46,312 nt of DNA from a virus, in IMG/VR virus record IMGVR_UViG_3300032050_000229, positions 1 through 46,312 of that record; one strand, written 5' to 3'. Numbering within the stretch: position 1 is the first letter of the stretch; every line of letters starts with the position of its first letter. The notes under the pieces are model-generated. The model was not told the DNA's origin. It saw nothing but the letters and a program-made list of their open reading frames with translations, and made no database searches. Both the position numbers and the translations under genes were made by a program. This document shows positions 6,914 through 16,497 of the stretch, in pieces.

Positions 6914-9264
6914 TATGCGGAAACCCCTAGTGATCTGATATCATCAACTCTTGGAACCGCAATACCATCAGAAGACAGGAGTACAACTTTTAGCGAGTAG
7001 GAGTCGAATTTATCGTATGGAACCATTGTTGTGCTGTAGTATCTGGCAACGTTATCACCAGATGTGTTATTGAATACGGAGTATTTATGCTTGACCTTAT
7101 CTACCTTCAGACCAGAAATATTGTTGACATTCAGGTTAACTAGGTTAGTTGTGATATCAAACACGGTTGTATTTGTTGTGTTTGCAACAACAGCGATCTC
7201 GTAGTTCTCTGGGAACAGCGGATCGTAGATACGAACCAAATCGTTTGCGACAAGCTCTGTGTTTGCCAAGGATCCAACACCGACAACTTGTGTATTACCT
7301 TGTGTCTGGAATGTGCCAGTCAGAACAGCATCCAATGTTGGGTATGATGTTAGACCATAGCCATACTCGCGCATATCGGTTGGAGTATTTTGGTTGCTCA
7401 CTTGATCAGCACCATACTCAATTTCAAGCATTGACCAGCCCTTATCATCAAATGGTTCTGGGTCAGATGAGTTGTGTACCTTTGCATAGATCTTGATATC
7501 AGTGTTTGGTGGACGGTATGCATTGATGAAAATCTTTAGATCTTCCGCAGCTTTGCCTTCACCGAATGTGATACGCTTGGTAATATGCTTACATGCAGCA
7601 TTACCATAGCGACCTTCTTCACCAGTAACATCATTGTTAATGTCGGCTCTCATTGTCAGTAGTTCAAGCTTGTTATCGAAGATAAGTGGGCTGGAAAAGC
7701 TAGACACACTGCTGTTTCCAGAATCTGCCATATCAATCTTCACGCGAATCTTACCAGAGCGTTTCTTCGAGTTGGCATCACTGAACAAGTTAGTTCCGTT
7801 TAGAACTTCATTTGATCTTGACGCAATGACAGCATCATAGTTTAGCTCTTTGATCTTATCGTTTTCGCCCTTGACTTCTCTGTTGTTGTCCAGGTTGTAT
7901 GCAGTGTTCGAGAAGTTCATTGTGTAGGTAGCTTTAGCACTTGGTGGTAGGCTGATACCAACTTTCGGCTTGATGAACTTAGTTTTTCTGTTATTGACTT
8001 GCTGAAGTTTCAGTCTTGACTGTGATGATCTGCCACGGATCAAGCTACCAATGGTATAGGTGAATGTAGCAGAAGCACCACCGACTGTGGTGATTGTTGT
8101 GGTTGGAGTGCTTGTGAATCCAAGACCAACATTAGTGAAGTTCAGGCGATTAATGACACCACTTCCATCGGTTGTGATGGTAGCGTAAGCGTTAGAAGTC
8201 GAACCACCGCCAGATACTTCAAGGGTATCACCGTTGGCATATCCTGTACCACCATTGGTTATGGCAGCTGTCTGGATAGAAGTGTTGGTAAAGTAGGCTG
8301 TTGCGTTTGCAGTTGAGTCTGTGAAAATAACTTCATCAGAGAGCTTATCTGTGGTGAAGTATTTGGCAACCACAGTCTTTTTGTAGTATACGCCATTGGC
8401 AGTGAACGATGGTTTAGTTGCAATGTTGATCGATGTATTGCTGATAATCTGATCGACTTGAACAACATCGGTGTTGCCAGCAGTACCGTCTGTGATAACA
8501 ATAAAGTCACCAACAGCTAATCCGTTTGTGATGAAACCAACTGTTGCGGAACCAGTTACTATTGTTGAGTTTGAAGCAACATTGATTGTACCTGTCGCAT
8601 AGAACGTAACGTTTGCGCCAAGAGCACCGTTGGCATGACCACCAAAGTCCTGATAGACATACTCGCCAGAAAGCATTGGTGCTGTCATGGTTGAGTATTT
8701 GACGAACTCTTGAGACTTGGGAATCAGATCGACTGTGACAGTATTGGCTGCAAACTTGGCAACAGATACCTTGTATTTCAAGTCTACATTATTCATCGCC
8801 AGCGGAGCTGAATAGTTGTTAAACTGATAGAACTTACCATCGCTAGTTCCAGAAGCACCTGGGGATGGGGTGTTGGTGTTCACCAGACGGTCACCCTGGA
8901 CGTTTTGCCACAATTCGAAGTCTGGGTCTTCAAACTTGATTACGATAGCGTAGAAGCGGTCTGAGGCGACAGAAACAGGTGCGTCAAAGGTGAACACAGA
9001 TGCAACAGAGGCATCTGCCAGAGCATTAACCTGATCATAAGATAAACGGACTGTTGTACCCTTGATAACACGAGCCGAGTCTGGGCTGTATGAGCTATCA
9101 GTTTCGCTTATCCCAATGACCACACCAGGATTAACAATACCTGAACGGTTATTGGTAGCCTTTGGCTTTCTCTTGAAGTAAAGCTTTACACTCGTAAGCA
9201 GAACGCTTGGGGCGCTTTTTACTGCTGCTTTATCGATGTAAAATGTCTGAGCGAATGAATACAT
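6913..9264 (-). CDS. Large tail/baseplate-peripheral structural protein (783 aa)
   Basis: The N-terminal 170 residues (MYSFAQTFYIDKAAVKSAPS, with FYAIVIKFEDPDFELWQNVQGDRLV) form a conserved block that I associate with T4-like marine phage fibre-attachment proteins. In the middle are two copies of a GTxxxxxxSxxVxGxGTxF..GDxVxIxDGT type beta module (DNA about 8372-8605 and 7124-7330), which also occurs in the 1534-aa and 665-aa neighbours, plus a GGTGYANGD motif. No catalytic motif was seen. It probably forms part of the outer baseplate or long-fibre connector together with the DUF4815 protein. Confidence 0.75.
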   Translation of the reverse strand: MYSFAQTFYIDKAAVKSAPSVLLTSVKLYFKRKPKATNNRSGIVNPGVVIGISETDSSYSPDSARVIKGTTVRLSYDQVNALADASVASVFTFDAPVSVASDRFYAIVIKFEDPDFELWQNVQGDRLVNTNTPSPGASGTSDGKFYQFNNYSAPLAMNNVDLKYKVSVAKFAANTVTVDLIPKSQEFVKYSTMTAPMLSGEYVYQDFGGHANGALGANVTFYATGTINVASNSTIVTGSATVGFITNGLAVGDFIVITDGTAGNTDVVQVDQIISNTSINIATKPSFTANGVYYKKTVVAKYFTTDKLSDEVIFTDSTANATAYFTNTSIQTAAITNGGTGYANGDTLEVSGGGSTSNAYATITTDGSGVINRLNFTNVGLGFTSTPTTTITTVGGASATFTYTIGSLIRGRSSQSRLKLQQVNNRKTKFIKPKVGISLPPSAKATYTMNFSNTAYNLDNNREVKGENDKIKELNYDAVIASRSNEVLNGTNLFSDANSKKRSGKIRVKIDMADSGNSSVSSFSSPLIFDNKLELLTMRADINNDVTGEEGRYGNAACKHITKRITFGEGKAAEDLKIFINAYRPPNTDIKIYAKVHNSSDPEPFDDKGWSMLEIEYGADQVSNQNTPTDMREYGYGLTSYPTLDAVLTGTFQTQGNTQVVGVGSLANTELVANDLVRIYDPLFPENYEIAVVANTTNTTVFDITTNLVNLNVNNISGLKVDKVKHKYSVFNNTSGDNVARYYSTTMVPYDKFDSYSLKVVLLSSDGIAVPRVDDIRSLGVSA

Positions 9265-9277
9265 GTATAAGTCCTAA

Positions 9278-9859
9278 TTAGAATACTTTTCTAGATGAAA
9301 CAATTGTTTCGTCTACCAAGCCAACGCCACCCTCATAGACAGGCTGGGTTGGTGTTGCTGGCGCGGTGATATCGCCTGTACCCGCACTTATTGTCACCGA
9401 GAAGTGTGCGAAAGATGACTCTGTAGTTGTGTAGCTTTCTGCTGGTTGAGCAGACGCAGTAACGATAAACAGACGAGCACCCTCAGACACAATAGCCTGG
9501 GTGATCGTTGCGTTTGCCGTGTTACCTGATGCTGGAATCAAGGTGCTGGATCCAGAGATAACAGTATCACCAGTGAAGTAATACTTGAAGCTCAGCTGAC
9601 CAGAAGCGTCAGTGATAAGGCTATCACCTTTCTTCCCGCCAATTGGCTCACACAGAACACTTTTGTCGTTATTCACATTACCATCAAAGAAATAATGACG
9701 GGTTGATGGTTTAAGACCATAACAATCCACTTCAAAGGCAAAGTTTGTCACAGTTTGTGGAACTGAAATCTCTGGGCTGGTCAGCAACGCCTGTTCTTTT
9801 GTTTCAGGCGTTGTTGTGGTCCAGAAAACTCGTCCGTTTTTAATGTATGCTGTTGCCAT
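9278..9859 (-). CDS. Structural protein in the tail module (193 aa)
   Basis: The 193-aa product (MATAYIKNGRVFWTTTTPET) contains a segment SPEISVPQTVTNFAFEVDCYGLKPSTRHYFFDG that looks like a short Ig/fibronectin-type strand set. It also has GDSLITDASGQLSFKYYF, a turn-strand pattern frequent in fibre-connector proteins. Its ATG shares a base with the stop of the 1534-aa gene. Role not recognised beyond probable virion component. Confidence 0.65.
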   Translation of the reverse strand: MATAYIKNGRVFWTTTTPETKEQALLTSPEISVPQTVTNFAFEVDCYGLKPSTRHYFFDGNVNNDKSVLCEPIGGKKGDSLITDASGQLSFKYYFTGDTVISGSSTLIPASGNTANATITQAIVSEGARLFIVTASAQPAESYTTTESSFAHFSVTISAGTGDITAPATPTQPVYEGGVGLVDETIVSSRKVF

Positions 9860-12800
9860 TATCTTTCCTCACTCATGCTTTGATAGTTTGGCTTAATCGA
9901 AATAATTACTGGTGGCTCAATATTTAGCGTTGATGGAGCAACGATTGAGCTTACATCAGTGATCGATGTGTCAAAACCAGATTTCAGAACAGGTGGTGTA
10001 ATAGCATTGTTCGACAGTGAAGTGTTACTTGCATTTGGATCCGAGATCGAAATAGAAGACTGCGGATTCGATGGGGCAAGAGGCAGAGCAGCACTTGTGA
10101 CTGGTGTGACCAAGATAGTACCGCCAGTGTAGTTAGATGGTGAGACTTTCATCGTACCAGCATAACGTGTTGGTTGTGGCAGTGGTGTGGTGTTAGCCGA
10201 GTTATCAGCCGAGTCGTATGGGTAGCAAAGAACATATACCCACTTAGAACTAGCAGTGCTCTTCTTGGTCTTTACAGTGTAGTAAACACCATTTGCTGGA
10301 TTGTGGGTAAAGCTTATTTTACCAACACCAGACGCATACACTTTAGTATCAATTGTAGCGGTAGCATAATTAGCAGCTGTTGTATTTGCAAAGTATGTTT
10401 GCTTTTCCGCTGTTGATAATACAGCTGAAGTAGCTAAAGTTGCAATAGAATTGCCTTCAATTTCTGGTGAATTTGATTGATAAACTTCAAACATATCTTT
10501 TACGCCATAGTTCAAGAAGTACAGGGTTGCTGCACCGCTATTTGCACTGAAGACATACTTGAACGATGGATCCTCAACCGATGTGCTCGACTGACGGACA
10601 CAGATGGTTGACGATGTTGGTTCAACGTTTGCGGAAACCAGTGGACCATCAGTAGCACCAGTCTGACTAATCAGATCAAATTCTTCGAATGTAATGGTGC
10701 TGTTGCCAGTGTTTTCCAATGGTAGGTTCAGCTGTTCAAGCTTAGCAGTCAACACACCATCCAGGATGGTAGCATTGTATTCTGGATCCGCATAGTCAGT
10801 CAGGCTCAGCGATGTGAAGTTATCAACAAAGAAACCGAACTTGAAGCGATTGGTCAACGGATCGATAGAGCTTGGGATGTTGATGTTCTTAACGCTGTCT
10901 TCGATTGACGATAGCTGTGAGATATACTCAAGAGCTTCAATACGGCGTTCCAGCTTACCGATATCGTTCATGGTGTAGCCACGAGTCTGAACCTTGGTAG
11001 GATCAACGCTGATGGTGTATGAACCACGTCTACGACCTGTAGCCTTTTGGTTAATGACATTCGTTTCTGCGTACTGATACATTTCGGCAGAAAGGGTCAG
11101 AGGCATCGAAGGATATGGTGGGACAACCAGGGTTGCGATGGTCAAGCTGTCTTGTGGTGGTGGAGAGAACTTAGCCTGAGCCAAGCTGTCTGGAGTACCA
11201 CCAATGATCTTGATATCACTGTTGCCTGTGACAACCACGCGATCCTTACGACCCAAGTAGTATTCGGCAGTGAAGAAGTTATCACTTCCTGGTACTGGGA
11301 ATTTCTTGTTGTTGGCTGGATCGACAGTGTTACCGAACTTACCACCAGCAGTCTGCACAACAGGGTTGATGTTAGACGAAGCCAGAGTCGCAGTGACAAC
11401 AGCAGTGTTCACAACGCGAGGACGGAAGTCGATGCAGTCACGAAGATCATAGTAGTTGTCGCGGTTACCAAACACTTCTGGGATTTCCAGGGTGTGCATG
11501 GTTGCCGAGGCGCTTGCCAGCTGTAGTGTATCATTGATTGGATATTGAGATACAGTTGCTGGACCGTCACCTGTACGGGTCAGTGCATCATAAACGACAA
11601 GCAGTGCATCACTTGTTGTCAGAGCCAGAGTAGAGGTTGGCTTCTTGTACAGATAACCAAGATCCAAGTAGTCTTCGGTGTGGTTGCTGTCGATAAAGAA
11701 GTGTGAAGTAACATCGTCCGAGTTCAGATTGACTGTTGCAACATCGGTAGATTTATAGACACCTTTCAGGCGAATAATTTCTGGAACACCAAGGCACCAA
11801 GGACCACTGTTTGATGCAGCGTTGTTTGCCAGGTTCAAACGAACTTTAGCATCACGAGTCACAACTTTCTGATCAAGCGAAGCATTAGCAACCTTGACAG
11901 TATAGCTAACTGCGACATTAACAGCAGAAGGAATTGCATTACCAAATGCAATTTTAAGCGACTGTTGGTTGACACTTACGTTACCACCACGACCCGCACG
12001 GAATAAATTCAATGGAACGTTGTGTGGGTAGAACATCTTAGCTTTGACGGCGCTGCTTGCATAGCTTGTGTTGGCTTCTGCGATCATCAAGGTGTTGTTG
12101 ACAACCTTTTCAACTCTTCTGATATCAGAGTTTGTACCATCTGACAACAGAACATAATCACCTGGAACGAAGTCGGCAAGGAATGTTGTGCTTGAGCCGA
12201 CAAGGTTTGGACTTGTGGTTAGGGTTGTGATTGTGCCTGTCGCATTGGTTGTGGCTTGTGTGTTAGCCAGCGGAACCACGACCAGATCTTCTTTGTCGTT
12301 TGCACTCAAGCTTCCTGTGTATGGGAATGTTTCGCTACCAGACAGAGTAAGCTCAACGATACCCTGGGTGTTTGCTTGGATGCCAGAGAACGAAATGGTT
12401 CTGTATTCGTAGGTGAAGTTGTTTACCGCTTTGGTAGCAACCAGACCAGATGGGAGAATCAAGGTACTGTAGCCTTGCTGTTGAATCTGAGCAACGTTGG
12501 CTTGCAGGGTTGAGTCATAGGTCAGATAGATATCTGCGATACCGTCAATGTCTGTTGTGTTCAGGTATACGGACTTAGCATCCTTGAATGATTTGCCAGC
12601 ATTCATCTCAACATCGAATAGGTACATGCGGTAGACAGCATCAGGTGTACCTGGTGTGCCAGCTTCATAGACCAGGGAACGAATACGAGCCTTACCGATC
12701 TCAGTACCAGACACTGCAATTGCTGCTGCTGTATTGCTGGTAACACGGGTACGGTTGTTTGTCAAGTACAGACCAGCAGTATCTCTCAGCGAGATCTGTG

Positions 12801-14463
12801 TACCAGCTGGGAAGAAGAAGTTACCAGCAAGCTCATTGACCAGGATGTAATTACCATAGCTGACATTGATGTAGGTGTTGCTCACAACCTGAGATGTGGT
12901 GCTCTTTGGAATGGTGTCTTCGAATGTTGTCTGGGTGATAACACGCTTACCATTGATGTAACCGTGACCACGATCTACAGCAAGATTGAAGTTGTTGGCT
13001 TCACTGCTGATTGTCGATGGTGACTTGGTGGTTACGTTGAACTTGTCAATGATGAAGTTACCACTTTGTTCATATGAACGCAGTGCAATTTCATCACCAA
13101 TAGCATTGTACTGGGTTTTGCGGTTCTGCTTGAATGGGCGACCTTCGGCAAATTCAATAATCGTGAAGAAGTCTGAGTTAGCTTCGGCGTTTGCGGAAGA
13201 CATAACAGTCAGAGTTGGAGTAAGCTTCAGTCGGTTTGCACCTGGAGCCTGAGTATTCAGAGTTCCTGTGCTATTGTCGAGCAGCGAAGTGTCGATATTA
13301 CTGTTGATGATGGTTTCGATTGTGTCAAAGCCGACAGCCTTACTGTCTGGAGATTGATTGTATTTTTCAACAACAACCACTTGTGGATCGACACGAAGGA
13401 AGTGTCCTTTCTGGTAGATGATACCATCAGAGATACCGAAAGCGTAGCCGTTGCCGACAGCGTTTGCAGTCGAGGCAACAGTGACTTGTGCGATATAGTT
13501 CTGGGCGGTAAGGTTCAGAGAACCAATGATACCCGTTGCAGACTGAACCGCAACATAAGGAGCCACATAGTATCCTGAACCTCTGTTTGTTACGGCAACA
13601 GAAGAGATAACACCGCTACCATCGGTAACTAATGTTGCAGTTGAGCTTGAGCCAATGATCGATATTACATTAGCTGTAGAGCTTGTTGTGTTTGCAGTGA
13701 TTGTCAGACCTTCGCTGAAAGACCATTCGCTTGACGATGCAGCAGCATTAATTAAGTCGGTTGATTCTGGTTTTACTTTCAGGATTGTAATTTCGGTGTT
13801 TGTTGTGGTGTCAACATCGACAATGACAGCTGTGGATCCAGTTGTTGCCTGGGTGATCTTCTGACCGACAGTGAATCCACCATTGGCAAAGGTTAGACCA
13901 CCAACAGAGTTTTGAATACCGATAGCTGAAACGATATGAACAACATCAGAGTTGGTGAAGGCAGATGAACCAGCTACGATATTAACTTTGTATATGATGT
14001 TATTTGAATCGTAAACTGTAAGAGTTTGATCAGCAGCATATGCGGTATCAGTTTTGCTTGCACCACTGTTGATGTAATTGAAGTAGAGTGTGTTAAGATC
14101 TGGGTCACGGGACTCGAATCCAGTCTGGTAATTGACGATTGTCGATACTAGATTAGATGAGTTCTTCGCATACAAGCCTTCATAGAGTGCTGGGGTTACA
14201 GGCTGACCATCTATCTGAAGATCCAGGATCTTGGCATATGGGTAGTACGGGATGATGTTGAAGTTACAACCATCGATGATCGTACCACGCTTGAAAACGT
14301 TATCACCAAACTTCTCGATTTGGTTCTGAAGAATGGCTTGGAGCTGGTTAAGCTCACGGACCTGGACGGCTACACCTGGTCTGAACAGGATACGGTAGTA
14401 GTCGCTGTTCGCTGTGTAGTCATCGAAATATGGAGACACGTTTAAATCGGTCTGAATAGTCAT
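9859..14463 (-). CDS. Giant tail structural protein with DUF4815-type N-terminus (1534 aa)
   Basis: At 1534 residues this is the largest gene in the window. The first 120 residues (MTIQTDLNVSPYFDDYTANSD, RPGVAVQVRELNQLQAILQNQIE) match the DUF4815 signature of T4-like phage structural proteins. Beyond that it is modular. It has a GSGYYVAPYV motif near residue 297, long beta-rich segments, a copy of the GDYVLLSDGT module at DNA about 12030-12255, a conserved block near residue 1060 (DNYYDLRDCIDFRPR), and a short helix around LERRIEALEYISQL. The Pro/Ser-rich C-terminus may be a flexible tether. It lies directly after gp8, suggesting a baseplate-rim or fibre-socket role (inference). Confidence 0.8.
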   Translation of the reverse strand: MTIQTDLNVSPYFDDYTANSDYYRILFRPGVAVQVRELNQLQAILQNQIEKFGDNVFKRGTIIDGCNFNIIPYYPYAKILDLQIDGQPVTPALYEGLYAKNSSNLVSTIVNYQTGFESRDPDLNTLYFNYINSGASKTDTAYAADQTLTVYDSNNIIYKVNIVAGSSAFTNSDVVHIVSAIGIQNSVGGLTFANGGFTVGQKITQATTGSTAVIVDVDTTTNTEITILKVKPESTDLINAAASSSEWSFSEGLTITANTTSSTANVISIIGSSSTATLVTDGSGVISSVAVTNRGSGYYVAPYVAVQSATGIIGSLNLTAQNYIAQVTVASTANAVGNGYAFGISDGIIYQKGHFLRVDPQVVVVEKYNQSPDSKAVGFDTIETIINSNIDTSLLDNSTGTLNTQAPGANRLKLTPTLTVMSSANAEANSDFFTIIEFAEGRPFKQNRKTQYNAIGDEIALRSYEQSGNFIIDKFNVTTKSPSTISSEANNFNLAVDRGHGYINGKRVITQTTFEDTIPKSTTSQVVSNTYINVSYGNYILVNELAGNFFFPAGTQISLRDTAGLYLTNNRTRVTSNTAAAIAVSGTEIGKARIRSLVYEAGTPGTPDAVYRMYLFDVEMNAGKSFKDAKSVYLNTTDIDGIADIYLTYDSTLQANVAQIQQQGYSTLILPSGLVATKAVNNFTYEYRTISFSGIQANTQGIVELTLSGSETFPYTGSLSANDKEDLVVVPLANTQATTNATGTITTLTTSPNLVGSSTTFLADFVPGDYVLLSDGTNSDIRRVEKVVNNTLMIAEANTSYASSAVKAKMFYPHNVPLNLFRAGRGGNVSVNQQSLKIAFGNAIPSAVNVAVSYTVKVANASLDQKVVTRDAKVRLNLANNAASNSGPWCLGVPEIIRLKGVYKSTDVATVNLNSDDVTSHFFIDSNHTEDYLDLGYLYKKPTSTLALTTSDALLVVYDALTRTGDGPATVSQYPINDTLQLASASATMHTLEIPEVFGNRDNYYDLRDCIDFRPRVVNTAVVTATLASSNINPVVQTAGGKFGNTVDPANNKKFPVPGSDNFFTAEYYLGRKDRVVVTGNSDIKIIGGTPDSLAQAKFSPPPQDSLTIATLVVPPYPSMPLTLSAEMYQYAETNVINQKATGRRRGSYTISVDPTKVQTRGYTMNDIGKLERRIEALEYISQLSSIEDSVKNINIPSSIDPLTNRFKFGFFVDNFTSLSLTDYADPEYNATILDGVLTAKLEQLNLPLENTGNSTITFEEFDLISQTGATDGPLVSANVEPTSSTICVRQSSTSVEDPSFKYVFSANSGAATLYFLNYGVKDMFEVYQSNSPEIEGNSIATLATSAVLSTAEKQTYFANTTAANYATATIDTKVYASGVGKISFTHNPANGVYYTVKTKKSTASSKWVYVLCYPYDSADNSANTTPLPQPTRYAGTMKVSPSNYTGGTILVTPVTSAALPLAPSNPQSSISISDPNASNTSLSNNAITPPVLKSGFDTSITDVSSIVAPSTLNIEPPVIISIKPNYQSMSEER

Positions 14464-14469
14464 TGTTGC

Positions 14470-16467
14470 TTAAAACTCCACGATTACTTTGATTGTTTCG
14501 GAACGATCCGATGCTCTTTCAATTGCTGGGAAATTCTCTACGTAGATAACGTCACCGCTATCAACTACGATATCACCTGGGTATTTAGATGATATGGTAA
14601 AGGTTGCTCCAGAAGTCTGTCCAACAACGGTATCGCTAGTATTAATAATACCAAGTTGATTTGTCACAAACATCTTACCACTATTTATAGAGTGAAACTT
14701 AGCGTTTCCACCAAATGCTTGGCTAACTGTTTCGTCATTAGCAAACGGCTGAGTGTTCGCTCCGACAAAGACTTTCATTTGGTTGAAGGTGTTGAATCCT
14801 TTCGTGACACCGTTGATATCAATAGTGTCTATTGTTGCTGTGGCAGATGATGTTCTGCCGATAATAATACTGCTGTCAGAGAACACACCAGCAACGTTTG
14901 TCAGCTGAACCAATCCAGTAGAAACATCACTTGCGGTTCCTTGGGCTGACGTTTCAATCAGAGCAAAGTCGGATGCGCTATTTGTAAAGCTTCCGTTGCT
15001 TGTCAGGTAAAGAGATGTGTTGCTGACAACGTTATTAACAACACCAAAATGCTTGCTCGTACCAGCAGAGATCAATACAAAATCACCAGCTTGGACTTGA
15101 GTACCAAAGGTTGTGCCAGTACCAGTAATAGACGATGCTGTATCAGAAATGGACACTGTTCCATCAAGCGCCACTGGATTGTATTGATAAACTGTTTCAC
15201 CTTCGGAAAATGTTCCAACTGTTCCCGATGTATTCAAATCAACGCCAGTAAATAGCGGATCTTTAAGAATACCAGCAGTTCTAAAATCGTTTGATGCCTG
15301 AATTGTACTTGATTCTGTGTTAGAGAATTTGACAGAAAACCCGACACGAGTGCCACCAAGTTCATCAATTGGATTGCTACCATGACCACCTTTTGGTCCA
15401 ATGATAACTTTTAAACCAGCAGTATTTGACACAGGAACAACATTAGAATATAGGACAGATGCAGAAGCTATTCTGTAATCAGCTCCACGATCAATAATTT
15501 CTATTTTATAGATTGAGTTCGAGCTTGATGAGTTGATCAACGCACGAGCGACACAGTTAACTGTTTGATTACCATCACTGGTTATTTCAACAATTGGAGA
15601 TATTGAGTAAATTGATGTACTATCAACATTTGAAGAAAATGGTGATTCCAATATAATTTTTTTATCGGTCCCATCATTTATGTAATTTGTAATTCTTTTG
15701 TATTGTCCGTTACCAGTTCCAGAGGTAATATAAATGTAACAGTCTGTGTAAAAACCATTGGTCGATGAAGCTGTATTGGAAATACCATAGGCAATATTGT
15801 TTCCTGATATTCTTATGCCACCAGAATTAAACTGTCCAGAAATATAGTTGTTATATCCAGCTCCACCAGTGGTTACTGTGATAACATCAATAGCACCACT
15901 AACTGCATTCCCAGAGACGTTTGCGTTTTCAACAACAGGCATGAAGTCCAGGGTGGAGAACTTGTTAAACGTGGTGCTGTCAACAGTATACATGTATTTC
16001 CACTGATAACCATCAGCGGTGGTTTCGTAGAAAGTATCATCAGCAGAAGTATCGCTGAAACTTGGCTGTACGGTTGATTCTGCACCATTGTTGTTGTAAA
16101 GGCATTTGAACACATGATAAAGACTTGATTCATTGACAACAACAAAGAAATCTTCAGATAAAAGATCAGCGTTGTCGTGCTCGTACATAGAGTAAACCGT
16201 ACCACTTGTCCAGGTGTTTTTTGGGATCATGTGCTTCACATCATTCGATGTGACTCTTTTACCAAATAGCATGTTTTCATAGCTATCGATATAAAGCGAC
16301 TGTATGGTATCAACAGGCTGCGTTACAGTGGTGTCACCGTCAGGGTATTGAGTATGTTTACCCGTGAACATGTAATATGCGGTATTCGACTGCTCAGCCA
16401 ATGATTCGACAAGCTGACGAGCCATATGTGTTTTAAACAATTCGGTTACTAATCTCTTATTTGCCAT
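14470..16467 (-). CDS. 8: Baseplate wedge protein, gp8-like (665 aa)
   Basis: The N-terminal 200 residues follow the T4 gp8 family pattern: MANKRLVTELFKTHMARQLVE, AYYMFTGKHTQYPDGD, KRVTSNDVKHMIPKNTWTSG, YHVFKCLYNNNGAESTVQPSF and DGYQWKYMYTVDSTTFNKF. T4 gp8 is 334 aa, so this copy is about twice as long. The extra C-terminal half is made of small beta modules (GADYR, GDFVLISAGT, SGATFTISS) shared with neighbouring tail proteins. It is flanked by gp7 and the DUF4815 protein in a compact operon. It should join the peripheral wedge with gp6, gp7, gp25 and gp53. An internal TATAAATA at 14692-14699 may be chance. Confidence 0.78.
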   Translation of the reverse strand: MANKRLVTELFKTHMARQLVESLAEQSNTAYYMFTGKHTQYPDGDTTVTQPVDTIQSLYIDSYENMLFGKRVTSNDVKHMIPKNTWTSGTVYSMYEHDNADLLSEDFFVVVNESSLYHVFKCLYNNNGAESTVQPSFSDTSADDTFYETTADGYQWKYMYTVDSTTFNKFSTLDFMPVVENANVSGNAVSGAIDVITVTTGGAGYNNYISGQFNSGGIRISGNNIAYGISNTASSTNGFYTDCYIYITSGTGNGQYKRITNYINDGTDKKIILESPFSSNVDSTSIYSISPIVEITSDGNQTVNCVARALINSSSSNSIYKIEIIDRGADYRIASASVLYSNVVPVSNTAGLKVIIGPKGGHGSNPIDELGGTRVGFSVKFSNTESSTIQASNDFRTAGILKDPLFTGVDLNTSGTVGTFSEGETVYQYNPVALDGTVSISDTASSITGTGTTFGTQVQAGDFVLISAGTSKHFGVVNNVVSNTSLYLTSNGSFTNSASDFALIETSAQGTASDVSTGLVQLTNVAGVFSDSSIIIGRTSSATATIDTIDINGVTKGFNTFNQMKVFVGANTQPFANDETVSQAFGGNAKFHSINSGKMFVTNQLGIINTSDTVVGQTSGATFTISSKYPGDIVVDSGDVIYVENFPAIERASDRSETIKVIVEF

Positions 16468-16497
16468 GATGATCCACTATTATCGATCTGTATCTAT

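Noticed and set aside
14692-14699. TATAAATA on the minus strand inside gp8-like
   Set aside because: Perfect match, but about 230 bases before the next gene and fully explained by codons; kept only as a remark in the gp8 entry.
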